DNA of 64,000 nt from Daphnia pulex. Lineage: Eukaryota > Arthropoda > Branchiopoda > Diplostraca > Daphniidae. Positions 37,639 to 50,360 of the stretch are shown piece by piece. Each line of letters starts with the position of its first letter. Within the stretch, counting starts at the first letter, position 1. The notes below the pieces were generated by a model that was not told where the DNA came from, did no database searches, and saw only the letters and a list, made by a program, of their open reading frames with translations. The stretch is taken from the NCBI RefSeq assembly GCF_021134715.1, contig NC_060028.1, positions 9,213,482 to 9,277,481 of the forward strand. The letters are read 5' to 3'. Made by a program: the position numbers and the translations under genes.

Positions 37639-40333
37639 TTAAATGACTGGTGACCCTGTTGGAAATTTAGGAGTCAAGTGGAGTCGAATTCCGTCGCGTG
37701 GCCGTAAAATTAATTCAGCCAAGACAGGCATATCATCCGCCTTGTCCAAGGATTTGACGTGGAAGCGACGTAACACGGAAGCGAGGATTATCTTCTCTTC
37801 CATTTGAGCAAATTTTTGCCCTACAAATTGCCAAGAAAAATATAGCAAACGCAATTTAAAATCTCGTGATAAGGTTTAAGGAAATTACCAATGCAGTTAC
37901 GAGGTCCAGCGCTGAATGGGACATAGGCATACGGATGTCGACCTTGAATGTTTTCCGGAAAGAAACGCTCCGGTTTGAAACTCTCCGGATCGGGGAAGTA
38001 GGTAGGATCGCGGTGGATTATGTAGGGGACGATCATCAATGTGGATCCTACGGGAATGTCGTATCCACCTATGCGATTACATACGTATACAGTAAAAGTT
38101 TAAAGAATTGAATGACTCATTATCGACTTACACACTGTTACATCTTCCAGGAGTGCTCTAGACATAATAGGAACACTCGGATAAAGACGCAGTGCTTCCT
38201 TGATGCAGTACTCGAGGTATTTTAATTCGCTCAAATCGGCCATGGTGATTGGACGATCCGATTCGCCGAATACTCGTGTCAGTTCCTCACTCACTTTTTC
38301 CTATTGTGTATTGTCCAAATAATTTTTCACTTGGAATCTGCTGTATTTGAAACTTTATATACTCACCTGGACTTCAGGATTGCCTCCAATAAGAAATAGG
38401 GACCAGTTGATGGCAGCTGCAGTCGTATCGTGACCCTGGGATGAGTGAATCAAGAGTTAACTGGCTCACATAATCTAAGATAAATTTTGAACTTACTTCA
38501 AACATGAAGGTGTCTACTTCCTCTCGAATGTCAAGATCGCTGAGCACTTTGCCATCTTGCGAAGCTTCGATCAAGAGATCCAGGAAAGCTAATCGGGATT
38601 TTTCTATGACAAGTTAAATAGTAGAATTATAATTATAAGAATTGATAACTTTTTAAATTGAAAGTTCTTTAGTACTTGGAATAAAATTATCGTTGTCTGC
38701 TATTCGTTCGGTTTCTTTTTCCTCCTTAGCCTTTTGCAATTTGTATTCAAGTTTTCTTTCGCGAATCACCTAGAAACATTAGCGAGTTCATTTATAAGTA
38801 AAATTTTGAATGTGTTGTGGAGTAAAAAAATTACATAGGCCTACCTGATCCGTAAAACCATGAAGAATGGACAAGCATCTCTTTTGCTCCAATCCGACAG
38901 GTAAAAGTCGGAATAGCCATTCGATTTGTAGCCACGGCCGCGTTTGTCTCGCTTGAATAATTCGGGTCACTCTACAACCATAAAATTTCATTAAAAGTCA
39001 ATTTCTCATCTGGATTTCTGCGCCATTTAAAATACTGGTTGTTAATATTTACAATTGATTAATCTTATCGGAGACTGTCGGATTAAATTCTACTATCCAT
39101 TTAAAAACAATATTCCCACAAGGCCAATGCGCGTGTGATGAAAAGATAAACATTGAAATACAGGTTTCGATAAGGGAAAAGTGTCAGTGATATCTTGATA
39201 CTTTGTCCTTTATTGATTTTCACCATCGCAAACATTACGAAAGCACGAACGAAGCGAAATAAAATGAAACTTACTTGTAAACAGCTTGAACGTAATCGGA
39301 GTCGCTTTTGCCTTGTGCGTTTACATGGCGACCCATTGCCGTTTCTAAATATGGCAACATTTAAACGATAAAATCAAAATCACATTGGTCAGCAGTCTTC
39401 CTATAAGGAGAGGCTATATTTACCGCAAATGACATCGAGTGTGCATCGCGTGATGAAAGGGAAAATGTCAAAGTCCTGGCCGACTTTCTCGTTCAGCTTT
39501 TCGACGAGGACGTCACTTTGTTCATTGATGACGTGAATGAATTCCTCGAGGATTTTGAAATGGAAAGTTGGAGTCAACATTTTGCGTCGCTTATGCCATT
39601 TGCTGCCTTTGATGTTCCGGGAAACCCAATGGGGATAAAAAAATAAGAAATTCGTTCGTTCATCGATGGCAGTTTGAATTTCGCGGGGGATACCTGTGCT
39701 CGTCAAAAGTCCAGTGGCCAACCAGGGTTGAATGAAATTGTATTCCCGGCCCTTGTCGATGATCTTGTTGCTACCAAGTACCACCTTTAGTATAAATCCA
39801 TTGGATTATAAGAAACAAATAATTAAGAAAAGGGCGAAGGAGAATTTTGCCAGGAATACCTCTGCGCCCTCGGCTGAACCGATGGTTATCATAGGAAAAG
39901 GTCCTATCCATAATCGTGTTACTGATTTCTTGCTCCATACCTTGTATAATTTCATAAAGTGTGGTAAAATCCCTATAGAAAACGATAAGCTCATTTGTTT
40001 TAATTTTAGCTGAAGTTATAGTGATTATTATACCTTCAGGTTCCAGGAATAATTCCGTGAAACTTCCGAAAAGAGGAATTTGAGCTGATGGGCCAGGAAT
40101 CACGCTACATTGACGAAAGAACTATGAAAAATCAATGATAGTCAACTCAGGAATGTTACAAGTAACCTTAGAGCTTATTAAAAATCTGTTTTAAAATTTA
40201 GTTGACTTACCTTGTAACGTCGGTACAAAGCCGTTCCAACAACACAGAAAAGGACAGTTGCGAACGAAGTGACGAGTGTCACCGCATTCGGAAACAAACG
40301 ATACAAACCTTCAGGAACTATTTGAAAACCCAT
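37639..40333 (-). CDS. Cyp4: Cytochrome P450, CYP4 family, copy 4
   Basis: Thirteen exons: 40333..40211, 40121..40034, 39972..39860, 39784..39694, 39606..39424, 39344..39275, 38971..38845, 38769..38676, 38603..38497, 38435..38367, 38300..38132, 38068..37889, 37820..37639. Total 1596 nt, 531 aa, open throughout. The start is set at [13 protein letters not shown] because it aligns with copies 2 to 5; the frame stays open upstream but lacks an anchor there. Landmarks are hinge [34 protein letters not shown], ExxR (with Tyr in [10 protein letters not shown]), FKPERF and haem Cys470. The haem exon and the I-helix region are nearly identical to copy 5, including adjacent introns. The C-terminus is a few residues longer than in its neighbours. 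Confidence 0.95.
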
Positions 40334-40682
40334 GTAGAACGGCCAACTATTTTCACTTGTGAAATACGACTGCGCGGGTAAGCAAAGTCGATTAAGAGAA
40401 ACCCGACCAAGAGGGGCGATGTAAACATTTGAGTTTATCAATGTTGACTTTGTTTACAACGGTGACTCGTCAAGAATTGATAAATAATCTTTTTATTGAT
40501 TTTTTTAAAGACTCTTTTATCAGCGTTTTCTTATATGTTTGCCTAATATAGAATTTATCTGCACAATAAACCAATGACGAGTTCAAAGTTATTTTTAAAT
40601 TTTTAAAAAAGACCAGGCAGCATTTTTAAGGCGGAAGAGTACTAAGTCTACTTCCACGAGCTGGTCCCTAAGAAGGAAACAT

Positions 40683-43420
40683 TTAGCAATGCTGCATTTT
40701 AGGGGTTAAGTGAATACGAATTCCATCGCGGGGTCGCAAGATTAATTCGGACAATAAAGCAATATCTCCTGGTTTGTCCAACGATTTGACGTGGAAGCGA
40801 CGCAAAACGGAAGCGAGGATAATCTTCTCCTCCATCTGAGCAAATTTCTGACCTGCAAAGAGACCAGAAACATGAAGGAAGCGAAATAAAATATCTCGTA
40901 TAGTTGTTGAAGGAAATTACCAATGCAGTTACGAGGTCCAGCGCTGAATGGGACATAAGCATACGGATGTCGACCTTGAATGTTTTCCGGAAAGAAACGC
41001 TCCGGTTTGAAACTCTCCGGATCGGGGAAGTAGGTAGGATCGCGGTGGACTATGAAGGGAACAATCATCAATGTGGATCCTACGGGAATGTCGTAACCGC
41101 CTAAAACACGAAATAGAAACAGAGGCCCAAATGAATCTGTAGTTAAAGGTTATGCTTTTTATGGTGTCCTATAATCCAAAACATACAAATGGTTGTATCT
41201 TCCATCAGTTCCCTGGCCATGAGAGGAACACTTGGGTAAAGACGCAGGGCTTCCTTGATGCAGCACTCGAGATATTTTAATTCGCTCAAATCGGCCATGG
41301 TGACTGGACGATTCGAGTCGCCAAATACTCGTGTCAGTTCCTCATTCAATTTTGCCTGTTGCAATCAACATTTTCACTTGGAATCTGTTTGAAACTTTAT
41401 AGACTCACTTGCACTTCAGGATTGCCTCCAATTAGAAAAAGGGACCAGTTGATGGCAGCTGCAGTCGTATCATGACCCTGGTATAAGTGAATCAGAGTTA
41501 ACTGGGTCACAGTCTAAGTTAAATTTTGAACTTACTTCAAACATGAAGGTGTCTACTTCTTCACGAATGTCAAGATCACTGAGCACTTTGCCATCTTGCG
41601 AGGCTTCGATCAAGAGATCAAGAAAAGCCAAGCGCGGTTTCTCTGTACAATTGCATACAGTACGTCAATTAACTTATAATTTGTGCAAGTGAGTAGATAA
41701 TCTAAATACGTACTCAATAAGAATTCCTCGTCTTCTTCCTTCAACAATCCTGATTGCTGTTCCTTATTGCGTTGTTGGAATTCTATTTTTCGTTCACGAA
41801 TCACCTGAAGCCACACAGTCTGTCATTGTCAATGTACTGTCAAAATGTCCAAGTGTTTAATTAATTATTACCTGATCAGTGAATCCATGAAGGATCGACA
41901 GGTATCTTAATTGCTCGGAGGCCATAGGAAAAAGACGAAAGAGCCAATCCGGTTGAAGCCAAGGCCGAGTTTGTCTCGTCTGGACGATCCTGGTCATTCT
42001 GCAGCAACGACATTCAAATGTAATTCATTTCGACACATGAGAAACTGCTGGGGATCTCCGCTACGCCCAAAAACACAATTGTAATCCATCAATCTCGACT
42101 CTTACTTGTAAACAGCTTCGACGTATTCAGAGTCGGTGTTATTCTGGGCATTGACGTGTCGCCCCATGGCCGTTTCTGCACATATTATTAATCACTTGTC
42201 ATGTGCTGGCGCAGGTGTATGGCAAGAAGAAAAATGATTTTTCTTACCGCAAATGACGTCGAGCGTGCATCGCGTGATGAATGGGAAAATGTCAAAATCC
42301 TGGCCGACTTTCTCGCCCAGCTTTTCGACGAGTACGGCACTTTGTTCATTGAACACGTGGATAAAATCCTCCAGAATCTTGAAATGGAAAGTCGGTGTCA
42401 GCAACTTGCGGCGCTTGTGCCACTTGCTGCCTGCGATACACAACACACCCGAGCAGTTGTTACGATTTAGAAATCTCGAAATGAGTATCTGTTTAATTTC
42501 AATTGTTAAAGTCTCACGCAAATATTACCCGTGCTAGTCAACAGTCCGGTGGCCAACCAGGGCTGCAAAAAATTATATTCTCGGCTCTTGTCGATAATTT
42601 TATTACTGCCAAGCACAACCTTGGGATGTTAATTATTTCAAAACTAACGTCAATCAATGAACGAATCATTTACTATTTAGTGAGCAGCTGAATAAGACAG
42701 ATCAGACCTCTACACCTTCGGCCGAACCAACTGCGAATAAAGCCAAAGGTCCAATCCAGGCTCGTACTATCGATCTCTTGTTCCACGTTTGAAATAAATG
42801 CAATCCGTGGGGGAGTAAACCTTAAATAAACATCCATATTTTTAAAAATCAGATTTTGAATTCGGGTTGACAAGGAACGACTGTACACGTTTATGAGAGG
42901 AAGGGGGTAGCTAATTTTGTGAAGGTTAATGATAATGGGCATGGGGGAGGACTAGGAAATTCAAAAAGGCCAAAAAGAAATGTATTCAAAATTGTGTTTT
43001 AAAAATAGAAGGGGGGTCTGAAAATAAGACATTGTTTTAGGGAGGGGATACTTTTCGTTATTCCTTGTGATGAGGGGTGAGGTAAGATACAAAAATCACC
43101 AAAAATGGCAGGAGATAACACTTAATTCTAATTATATATTTCACCTTCTGGCTCGAGAAAGAATTCGGTGAAGCTTCCGAAAAGCGGAATTTGCGCAGGC
43201 GGACCGGGAATCTTATTACAACGTACGAAATACTAAATAAATGAAATGAAAATTATGTCGATTAGCTCTCTTTAAACTTATACGTCTACCAGTCTACCTT
43301 GTAACGTCGATACAACGCCGTGCCCAACACGCAAAGAATAACACAGAGAATTGATGTGGCCAGCGTCAGGGAATTCGGCAATAAACGATACAAATGATCG
43401 GGAATTATTTGTAAAATCAT
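40683..43420 (-). CDS. Cyp4: Cytochrome P450, CYP4 family, copy 5
   Basis: Thirteen exons: 43420..43298, 43232..43145, 42820..42708, 42619..42529, 42430..42248, 42175..42106, 41998..41872, 41804..41714, 41642..41536, 41477..41409, 41355..41187, 41100..40921, 40852..40683. Total 1581 nt, 526 aa, open throughout. Landmarks are anchor, hinge [34 protein letters not shown], ExxR in KEALR, FKPERF and haem Cys469 in [11 protein letters not shown]. The surface segment encoded by exon 8 (after VIRERK) is the most variable part of the array and is shortest here. This is the upstream-most member; a TATATTTAT run near 43525 could serve its promoter, but spacing to an initiator is unclear. Confidence 0.95.
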
Positions 43421-46400
43421 GGCTTGATTGATTGATTCGCTTGATAAAAAGAAAAGAACTGCTACAGAGCTCGGCCACGCACGTAAAGTGAGATTACCAC
43501 GTCCTCTGCGACCAATAAATATACTAGATTTTATTTGTGTGTTATCATTTTGTTTGTTTAGTCAGATCAGCAGAGTTTGCTATCACACGATGTCCTGAGC
43601 TAGCCTTTAATAGACTAGCGATCAAATGTCAATCATTTCGGTCAAATCTTGTGCTGTTTATGGTGGCTCTTTCAAATATTAGCGCTGTGTTTTTTAAGCT
43701 GGTACAGTGTTCCAAGAACCATCTAGCGTTAAAAATGGCAAGATCTTGGTGAAGTAAAAACTTCTCCCAAGTTCCAACCGTTTTCGTCGGATGGCGAACG
43801 GTCGTCGAATTTCCCCGAAATTTCCCCGAAATTCTTTTGGTGTTCCTTATTTTTCCCACGAATAACAACCGAATACACACAAGCCCAGATATAACGTGTC
43901 AAAAAATGCAGGGTCTAGAGAGAAAGAGAGAAATACCGCCGTCCTTTTGGAAAACTGGCAAAGTTGTTGATTAGAGAAAAGAAAGAAGCGCAAAGGCCTC
44001 GTAGCTGCTGATGGGATTGAGGCCATGCGGTATAATTTCATCTCCTCCGCCAAAGAGCTTTGGATTACAGGTGTCGAGCACCCCGACGAAGAAATGTATA
44101 CATTGTCTTCTTCTTTATTCTCTCCGATCCGAAAACAAAAGAAGAAGAACAGCAGCATCGACCGCAAAAGAGTCGGAGAGAAAAAGAAAAGACAATTGTC
44201 ATCAGTGACACTTTTCCGACCGTGTCATCTACAAAATGCGGTGCAGCAGAGAATTAAAAGAAACGCCAAAAAAGTTCAACATTCATCGCCGTGAAAGTCA
44301 GGCAATTTAATTGAGTATTCTATTTTCACTCTGAAAAATAAAAATAAAAATTAATTATATTATACTCGATATCTCTTGAAAGTGTTTTCTTCTTCTTTTT
44401 AGCTGCGAAAGAAAAAGTCGTTTGCGGTTGCTGGGCTTCCCATTTTTATTTGTTTCTCACGAACTTGTCCCCCCACACACACACCATACAGAGCCAGAAA
44501 AAGATAGACTCGAAATAGAGTTGGATGTGCTGTGTATAGTACGTTCGTCAGCTATTATTGACGACACTCGCCCAGCAACTTTTCTTCTTGGCCCAGGTGG
44601 GTGGGTGGACGGACTTTCTCTCTCTCTCTCCAGTGATGAGACAAGTGTCCCTGACAAATGATCTATGGCCATATTATAGATTCGGTATAATATAGCTGTA
44701 ACATTATCTCTCTCGCTCGCTCTAACGACTGGAAATCCCAATCACGACGGATGGCGCCCATGCCATTCGGCTAAGAGCTCCGGCAGACCGAGCACGACGA
44801 CGACATCGACTGACCAAGGCCTGGGCAATGCTGTTTGACGATGGGCATCATACACATCGACTATAGCAGTGTACCTGCGAGAACAATGTATATATAACCG
44901 ACGGGCGAAAGTTTGACGAGATTCTAATCGACTACGCGACCGTGAGCCCCTTACAGAAGAACAACACGCGTGACTCTCCCTCACGCAGAAGAAGATGAGC
45001 ACCTTAACGTGTGTAGTCCCTTCTTTTCTATTTTTTCTCTTTTCCTTCGCCGATGTGTCCTTCTCTCAGCTGGACACGTTTATGCATCTACACATTGCGG
45101 CGGCGGCTGACCCCCCTGAGCCGGCCCATTCAAACTTTAGCGCGCGTTGCGCAACTCTCCGTGTGTGTCGGCACAACTGATGCCGTACATGCCGCTCGGT
45201 TATCACCGTCGGATCAAAAAATATGAATGACAACAAAATAACTGCAGACTGAAAAAAATGTTAGAAAACGGTAAGGAGCGGTCGGTATACATAACCGTAT
45301 AGATCCCGCCTCTAGTGAAAACACGGACACGGTCCCTCCGCGCATATCAAGACGCGGGAGAGAGAAAACGAGCACATGTTTAATGAGTCGTGACAAGCGC
45401 GTCAGCAAGTCGCCAACCTGTGAATAAACCCCCCCACTGTCCTGATGGGATTTCGAAACTAACCAGGATCCATTTCCATAGCGTGTAGAGTTCAAAAAGA
45501 TTCCGGGAAAAAAACAAAAAACAAGCTATCAACTGTATAGGAATGAGACGCCGGTATTTTTTTGCGCTCACGGTCGGATGACACTGTGCATGTGCTGGCC
45601 AAAGATCAATTCGCCTTTTAGGAGAGACGAGAAAGTCACCCATACTATACACAACGGAGCCGATGAATAATGTTTCGAAACATTTGCGCTGCTGCTGCTG
45701 CTGAGGAGAGATGCGGAATATTTTTAAAAAACGTTCACTTTCTAAGAAGAGCCTTCGAATTCCGTAATTGGTAATTTATTATTGTTAGAAATTTATTTTA
45801 TTTTTGGATGATGGTTATAGTTATTTTGTAAGGGGCTGACCGTAGGCGATATCCGCTCGGTAGACCATCAATGATCCAACTCTACACGCCGATGCAAATT
45901 GAATTTTGTTAGAGAAAATAAAAATAAAACACCAATCTGTTTTTTCTCTTTTTGGGAGGGAGACTTTTTCACCATGAGTTGACGTTGTTGTCGTTGTCAT
46001 TTTCCACTCGGACGACTGTGAGAGAGTCGTGGGAATATCGAGCGAAATACAGCTCAAATGATAATACTAATAATAATAATAAAAGGGCGAAACGGGCGTG
46101 TGGAAAAAATGAAAGACACATAGCACACATTCCGCAACATCTTTTCTAAACGTATAACATCCAGCCTATCTCTTTTTTTCATAAAGAAAAAAAGACACAT
46201 GTCCGTGTATTATAACAACTCACTTTCCAATACGGCGATGAGAAAAAATTCATCCCGTTCATTTGTCTGTAATTGTCTCTATGGAATGTGTAGTGGAGAA
46301 AAGTGGAGCGAATAAGAGTTGACCAATTTTCTTTTGGGCTTCGCGGCCTTCGCTATGGCAATCGGAATTCGCCCGAGTACATAAAACATGTAGCCAACTG

Positions 46401-47619
46401 CTGTGACTCGCTCTCGTGAATATCTATACTACGGTATAGCGTTCACTCTCACTATTATGTGTATAGGCACGGACGCAGTTATTCTCTCACCTTGGATCAT
46501 CTTTCGCACATTTGTCATCCTCCCTCCATTGAGTGGAATATTACCGCACCGTCGAGAGTTGCGGTCGATGCCAAAAACATTTTTTCCCGAAATGAGAAAT
46601 TCGTCTTTCAGACGAGTTGCAGAAACGCGTCTAGAATATAGCTGAGCTAAACGGAGAGTACCCCCAGGAGCGTCTATAAGAGAAAGAGAATCCCAGACGT
46701 GTTAAACAACCCAGATAGCCGGATCGAGCCGGATGGGAGGACCCTTAAATGATGGCCTCCAGCTGCTGCTGCTGCTGAAGATGGCGAAAAAATAAAATAA
46801 ATTGAGTGCCATGTTATGCAATAGAGGGAACACAGAAATGTATAGGTGATTATTGCCGGGGTATGCATAAGATCTATGCATAATCGTTTTCATCACACGA
46901 CTGACTTTTCAGCAGGTGAGCAACCCCAATAGGAGAGAGAGGCCCCTTCAAACAACAATCGAGCCTTTAATTGTTTGTAACGATGGAGAGAGAAAAGAAT
47001 ATAAGCCCAGCCAGACGAGGGCCGGCAGCAGACGCAATCAGCGCAGTCCATCAGTTATTTCGACGAGAGAAGAGAGAGAGCCCATAAACCATTTTTGCAT
47101 TGGAAATTTATTTTTGATTGTGGCAAAACTGCAAACAACAACAAAAAAAGTCAGAAGAAGAAAAATAACGACTGCCAGATACTTTTTTCTTTCTTATTTT
47201 AACTGCTGGCAGAGTGTGCCAACAACACCATGATCTCCGTAGCTAATCAAGAGAAAGAAGAAATTGAGGAGAGAGTCTCTCCATATATTCCGATAGCAAG
47301 CGGGAAATGTATACTAGACTCTATACTTTTTCCCCGATAGTTTCACGTCATCCGCCCAGTAATTTCGGGTATTCGATTCCAGAAAATATGGGATAGCGAA
47401 AACAAGTTTTTACAATATTTCTATTAGATTAAAAAACAAACAAAAAAACACAAGGAGCCGAGTTCCTTTTTTATTTTTTAAATAATATTATGCTAATGGA
47501 ATTTCGGTTGCGCCATGCGAAAATAAATTTAAAAAAAAAAACTATCTGTTGACTTTCTTGGATGATATGGTGGTGCCCCTGGTTGGTTCTATCTTTCACG
47601 GAAGGGAAATTCAAAAATT
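43421..47619. other. Intergenic, no recognisable gene
   Basis: Open frames are short and low-complexity. CTG/CAG runs occur near 45691 and 46762. On the plus strand TATATATAA near 44888 is followed about 100 bases later by a 61-codon frame at 44995-45180 with a hydrophobic start (VVPSFLFFLFSFADVSFS). It resembles a signal peptide, but I have no other support for a gene there. Confidence 0.4.
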
Positions 47620-48935
47620 CCGATTAGACTTTTTTACATCTCCCTTTAATAAACGAGGAGGTGGGGTGCCTAGCTGTGTGACGGCAGGTCTCTCTTGATG
47701 GATATACAATTTTAAAGACTTTGCACAAAAATGTTTATAATTCAACAATTGTTTGGATTTGATTGTTGATCCACAGACAAAATTATGACTTTATGAGGTA
47801 TAAAACAAGCCTGATGTGCAGTCGCTCTGCAAATGAGTTATTTAATTAACCCTGATTGAAAAAAACAAACAGAAACGGCAAGGGAAAACAGCTCCAGTCA
47901 AAGCCCTAATAACTCAGGAATAATCGTACTACGTAACGTTATATAACCATAACGCCACCCAATAGTTAAAAAAAAGGAAGGATAGAGACATTTGTCCTAC
48001 CTTTAAGCCCGGGAAATCCACAGCCAGGCATCCACAAGTGCTCCATCCAGCCGCAGAAAAGTTGAGTGACGGAAAAAAGGGCGTTCTCGTGAATACACCC
48101 ACACTCACATGGGCATACACGAGGACAGTTTTCCCAATCAATCTGGATGCTGTTTATCTAAACAAAAAATGTAAATGGGTTACGATTAAATTTTGCAGAG
48201 ACAACAAGGAAAGGTTAGAAAGAAGACAGTAACACACTGTACAGTTAACCGTGTATAGTAACAGGGTAACTGGTATAATAACCCCTTATTGTTAATAAAA
48301 CAGTAATACAGTATTACTTAAGTTAAGGTTGACATGTGTCATACCCTTTAATCAAGTTTTAGGCACCATTAAAATATACAGCAGGTCTAAACAGTAACAT
48401 AAATCATTAGGCCTACCCAATTGATGATGTTGAGATTGTTGGTGATGACGGTCAGAACAAAACTTGCACATCTTATGGTTACGATGGCTGGCTCAGACCT
48501 GAAATCTGCACAAAGGTTAAGGTTACATAGAGCAAACAAACTCTACCAAAGATCATACATGATAAAAAATGTAGTCTGGCACCAACATTTCACAAATTCA
48601 GAACAGGTTTAACTCTACTGTAAAAGCTCTCTAAATCATTCCCAAACGTATTCTTAGTTAATTTAATCGAGAAATTCAGAAATAGCATGGAGTCGAGAGC
48701 ATGGAGATTCACGATACCAAAAAACGACGACCACATTTTATTGGTTCTGCTATTTCTCGCAGCAGCCTACACGCAGGACGCAGCCTACACGACTACACGT
48801 TTCCAACTTTCCATCAAACATTCAACCAGTGATCCGTTCAGTTTTCTATGATAAAAAATATCGGAAACTTCGTCTCATTGGTTTTTCGAAACTGTGAAAC
48901 AAAAGTCAAAAACGAAAGCAGACGGCACAAATATT
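47620..48935 (-). repeat. Left arm of a 2.7 kb imperfect palindrome, with two exon-like segments
   Basis: Read on the minus strand, this arm matches the right arm (49185-50360) over about 1.2 kb at an estimated 70%. Two exon-like pieces are conserved: 48505..48417 (acceptor GTGCAG, donor GTAGGC) and 48157..48001 (acceptor TTTGTTTAG, donor GTAGGA). Joined, they are open in one frame through a Cys-rich stretch (NCPRVCPCECGCIHE). In the frame that is open in the right arm, this arm has a stop and an apparent 4-base shift, so it may be the decayed partner. Confidence 0.7.
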
Positions 48936-49184
48936 CTAATTAACCACGCTTAAGAGTTAAGACACACACAGATAAAGAGTTAAAGACCACTCGTATGGTA
49001 TTATATTCAGATTTCAGAACTGTTTAATTGAATCTTGTCATAAAAAATTTATAAAAAATTAATTAAAATTAATAACCCTTGCCCTTGGGCCTTGGCTTCG
49101 ATCTTGTTCTAAGAAATCGATTTTTTTTTTGGGGGGGGGGGATCTTACCGCAGAAGCATGCTGATTACTGAAGGAAATTGCGGG

Positions 49185-50360
49185 AAATTGGACAAATGTT
49201 GTCTGCTTTCGTTGAGTTGAAAATTTCGAAAAAATCCGAGAAAAAGTTCAAGATTTTTATAGATTAACTATAGATTTATTTGTTTTTGGTAACCATCATA
49301 CTCCATGCTGTTTAACTGGTAAATAATATTAAGAATAGAAATGGAATGATTGTGAGAAGAGTTAAACATGTTCCATCAAATTTGGGAAATGTTAGTTCCT
49401 GACTAGCATTTACCGTGCCATTGTCCTGTCGATACATGGCAGTTTGTTTGTACTATGTAACCTTTTTATTTTTTTTACAGATTTGAGGCAAGAGCCAGCC
49501 ATCATAACCACCCAATATCCAAGTTTTCCTGTGCAGGTGTTAACCTGTTGTCAGCAACAATCTCAGGATCATCGCTTGGGTAAGATTTGCTTAACTATTA
49601 TTGACCTAGCTGTGACCTACTATATATTTTAATGCTGCATTGGCTGCATAACCTGCATCACTGCAGTGTATTACATTTAAACCGTCAATTCTCCCATTTA
49701 TTAACAATTAGGGTTTAACCAGTGTCTCATTTTCAACTTTTTCTGACTTGTTGTTTATGTCAATTTTTTTTTCGTAACCCAATTTCTATATTTTTATATA
49801 GACAAAAAGCATCCCATTGGAAAAACTATACTGATATGTCGACCGAGTTTGAATGTCCTTGTGTACGCCCATGTGAATGTGGGTGTATTCATGAGGACAC
49901 CCTTTTACCCTTGTATCCCGTCTGGTGTAATTGAACTCTTCAGCAGATGGATGGAACAACTCTAGATGCCTGGCCGTTTTTCCCATGCATAAAGGTAGGA
50001 CACAATTGATCTCTATTCTTCCCTTTTTGACAGTTTTTGGTGGTGTTGATTAGAAATCGTTACGTAGTCACGGAGTACGTTTATTCCTGAGCTAGGCTGT
50101 TGACTGCAACTGTTTTCTCTCTCCGTTTTTATTTTTACTCCGTACGGGTTCACTAAAAATCTCATTGAACGACTGCAGATCAGGCCTGTTTTTGTATCTC
50201 ACAACTTTGTCTGTGGGTAAACCATCACATTTGAACTTTAAACACTTGAAGCCAAGTGCAACAAGCCCAATTTTTTTTACCAAGAGGTGTACATAGGGTA
50301 CATACCTGCCGCCACACCGGCACCTCCTTGTCATATCAAGAGAAATTTTTATCTGTCTAC
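49185..50360 (+). repeat. Right arm of the 2.7 kb palindrome, with two exon-like segments
   Basis: Mirror image of 47620-48935. The exon-like segments are 49481..49579 (acceptor TTTTTTACAG, donor GTAAGA) and 49802..49994 (acceptor TATATAG, donor GTAGGA). Joined at these sites, one frame stays open: it begins LRQEPAIITTQYPSFPVQVL, passes NVLVYAHVNVGVFMRTPFYP and stops after SRWMEQL. The same exon boundaries and part of the same peptide (VLVYAHV.VGVF.RTPF.P) recur in the left arm. I do not recognise the protein, and a non-coding spliced transcript is equally possible. Confidence 0.65.

Noticed and set aside
39401-39784. A continuous 127-codon frame through P450 copy 4 exons 4 and 5
   Set aside because: The intervening 87 bases are an intron that happens to be open; the GT and AG sites match the other copies exactly and the extra residues have no P450 homology.
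44995-45180. Small secreted protein of 61 residues after a TATATATAA box
   Set aside because: A hydrophobic start and a TATA-like run are common by chance in this AT- and pyrimidine-rich DNA; no splice or homology support, so not called as a gene.
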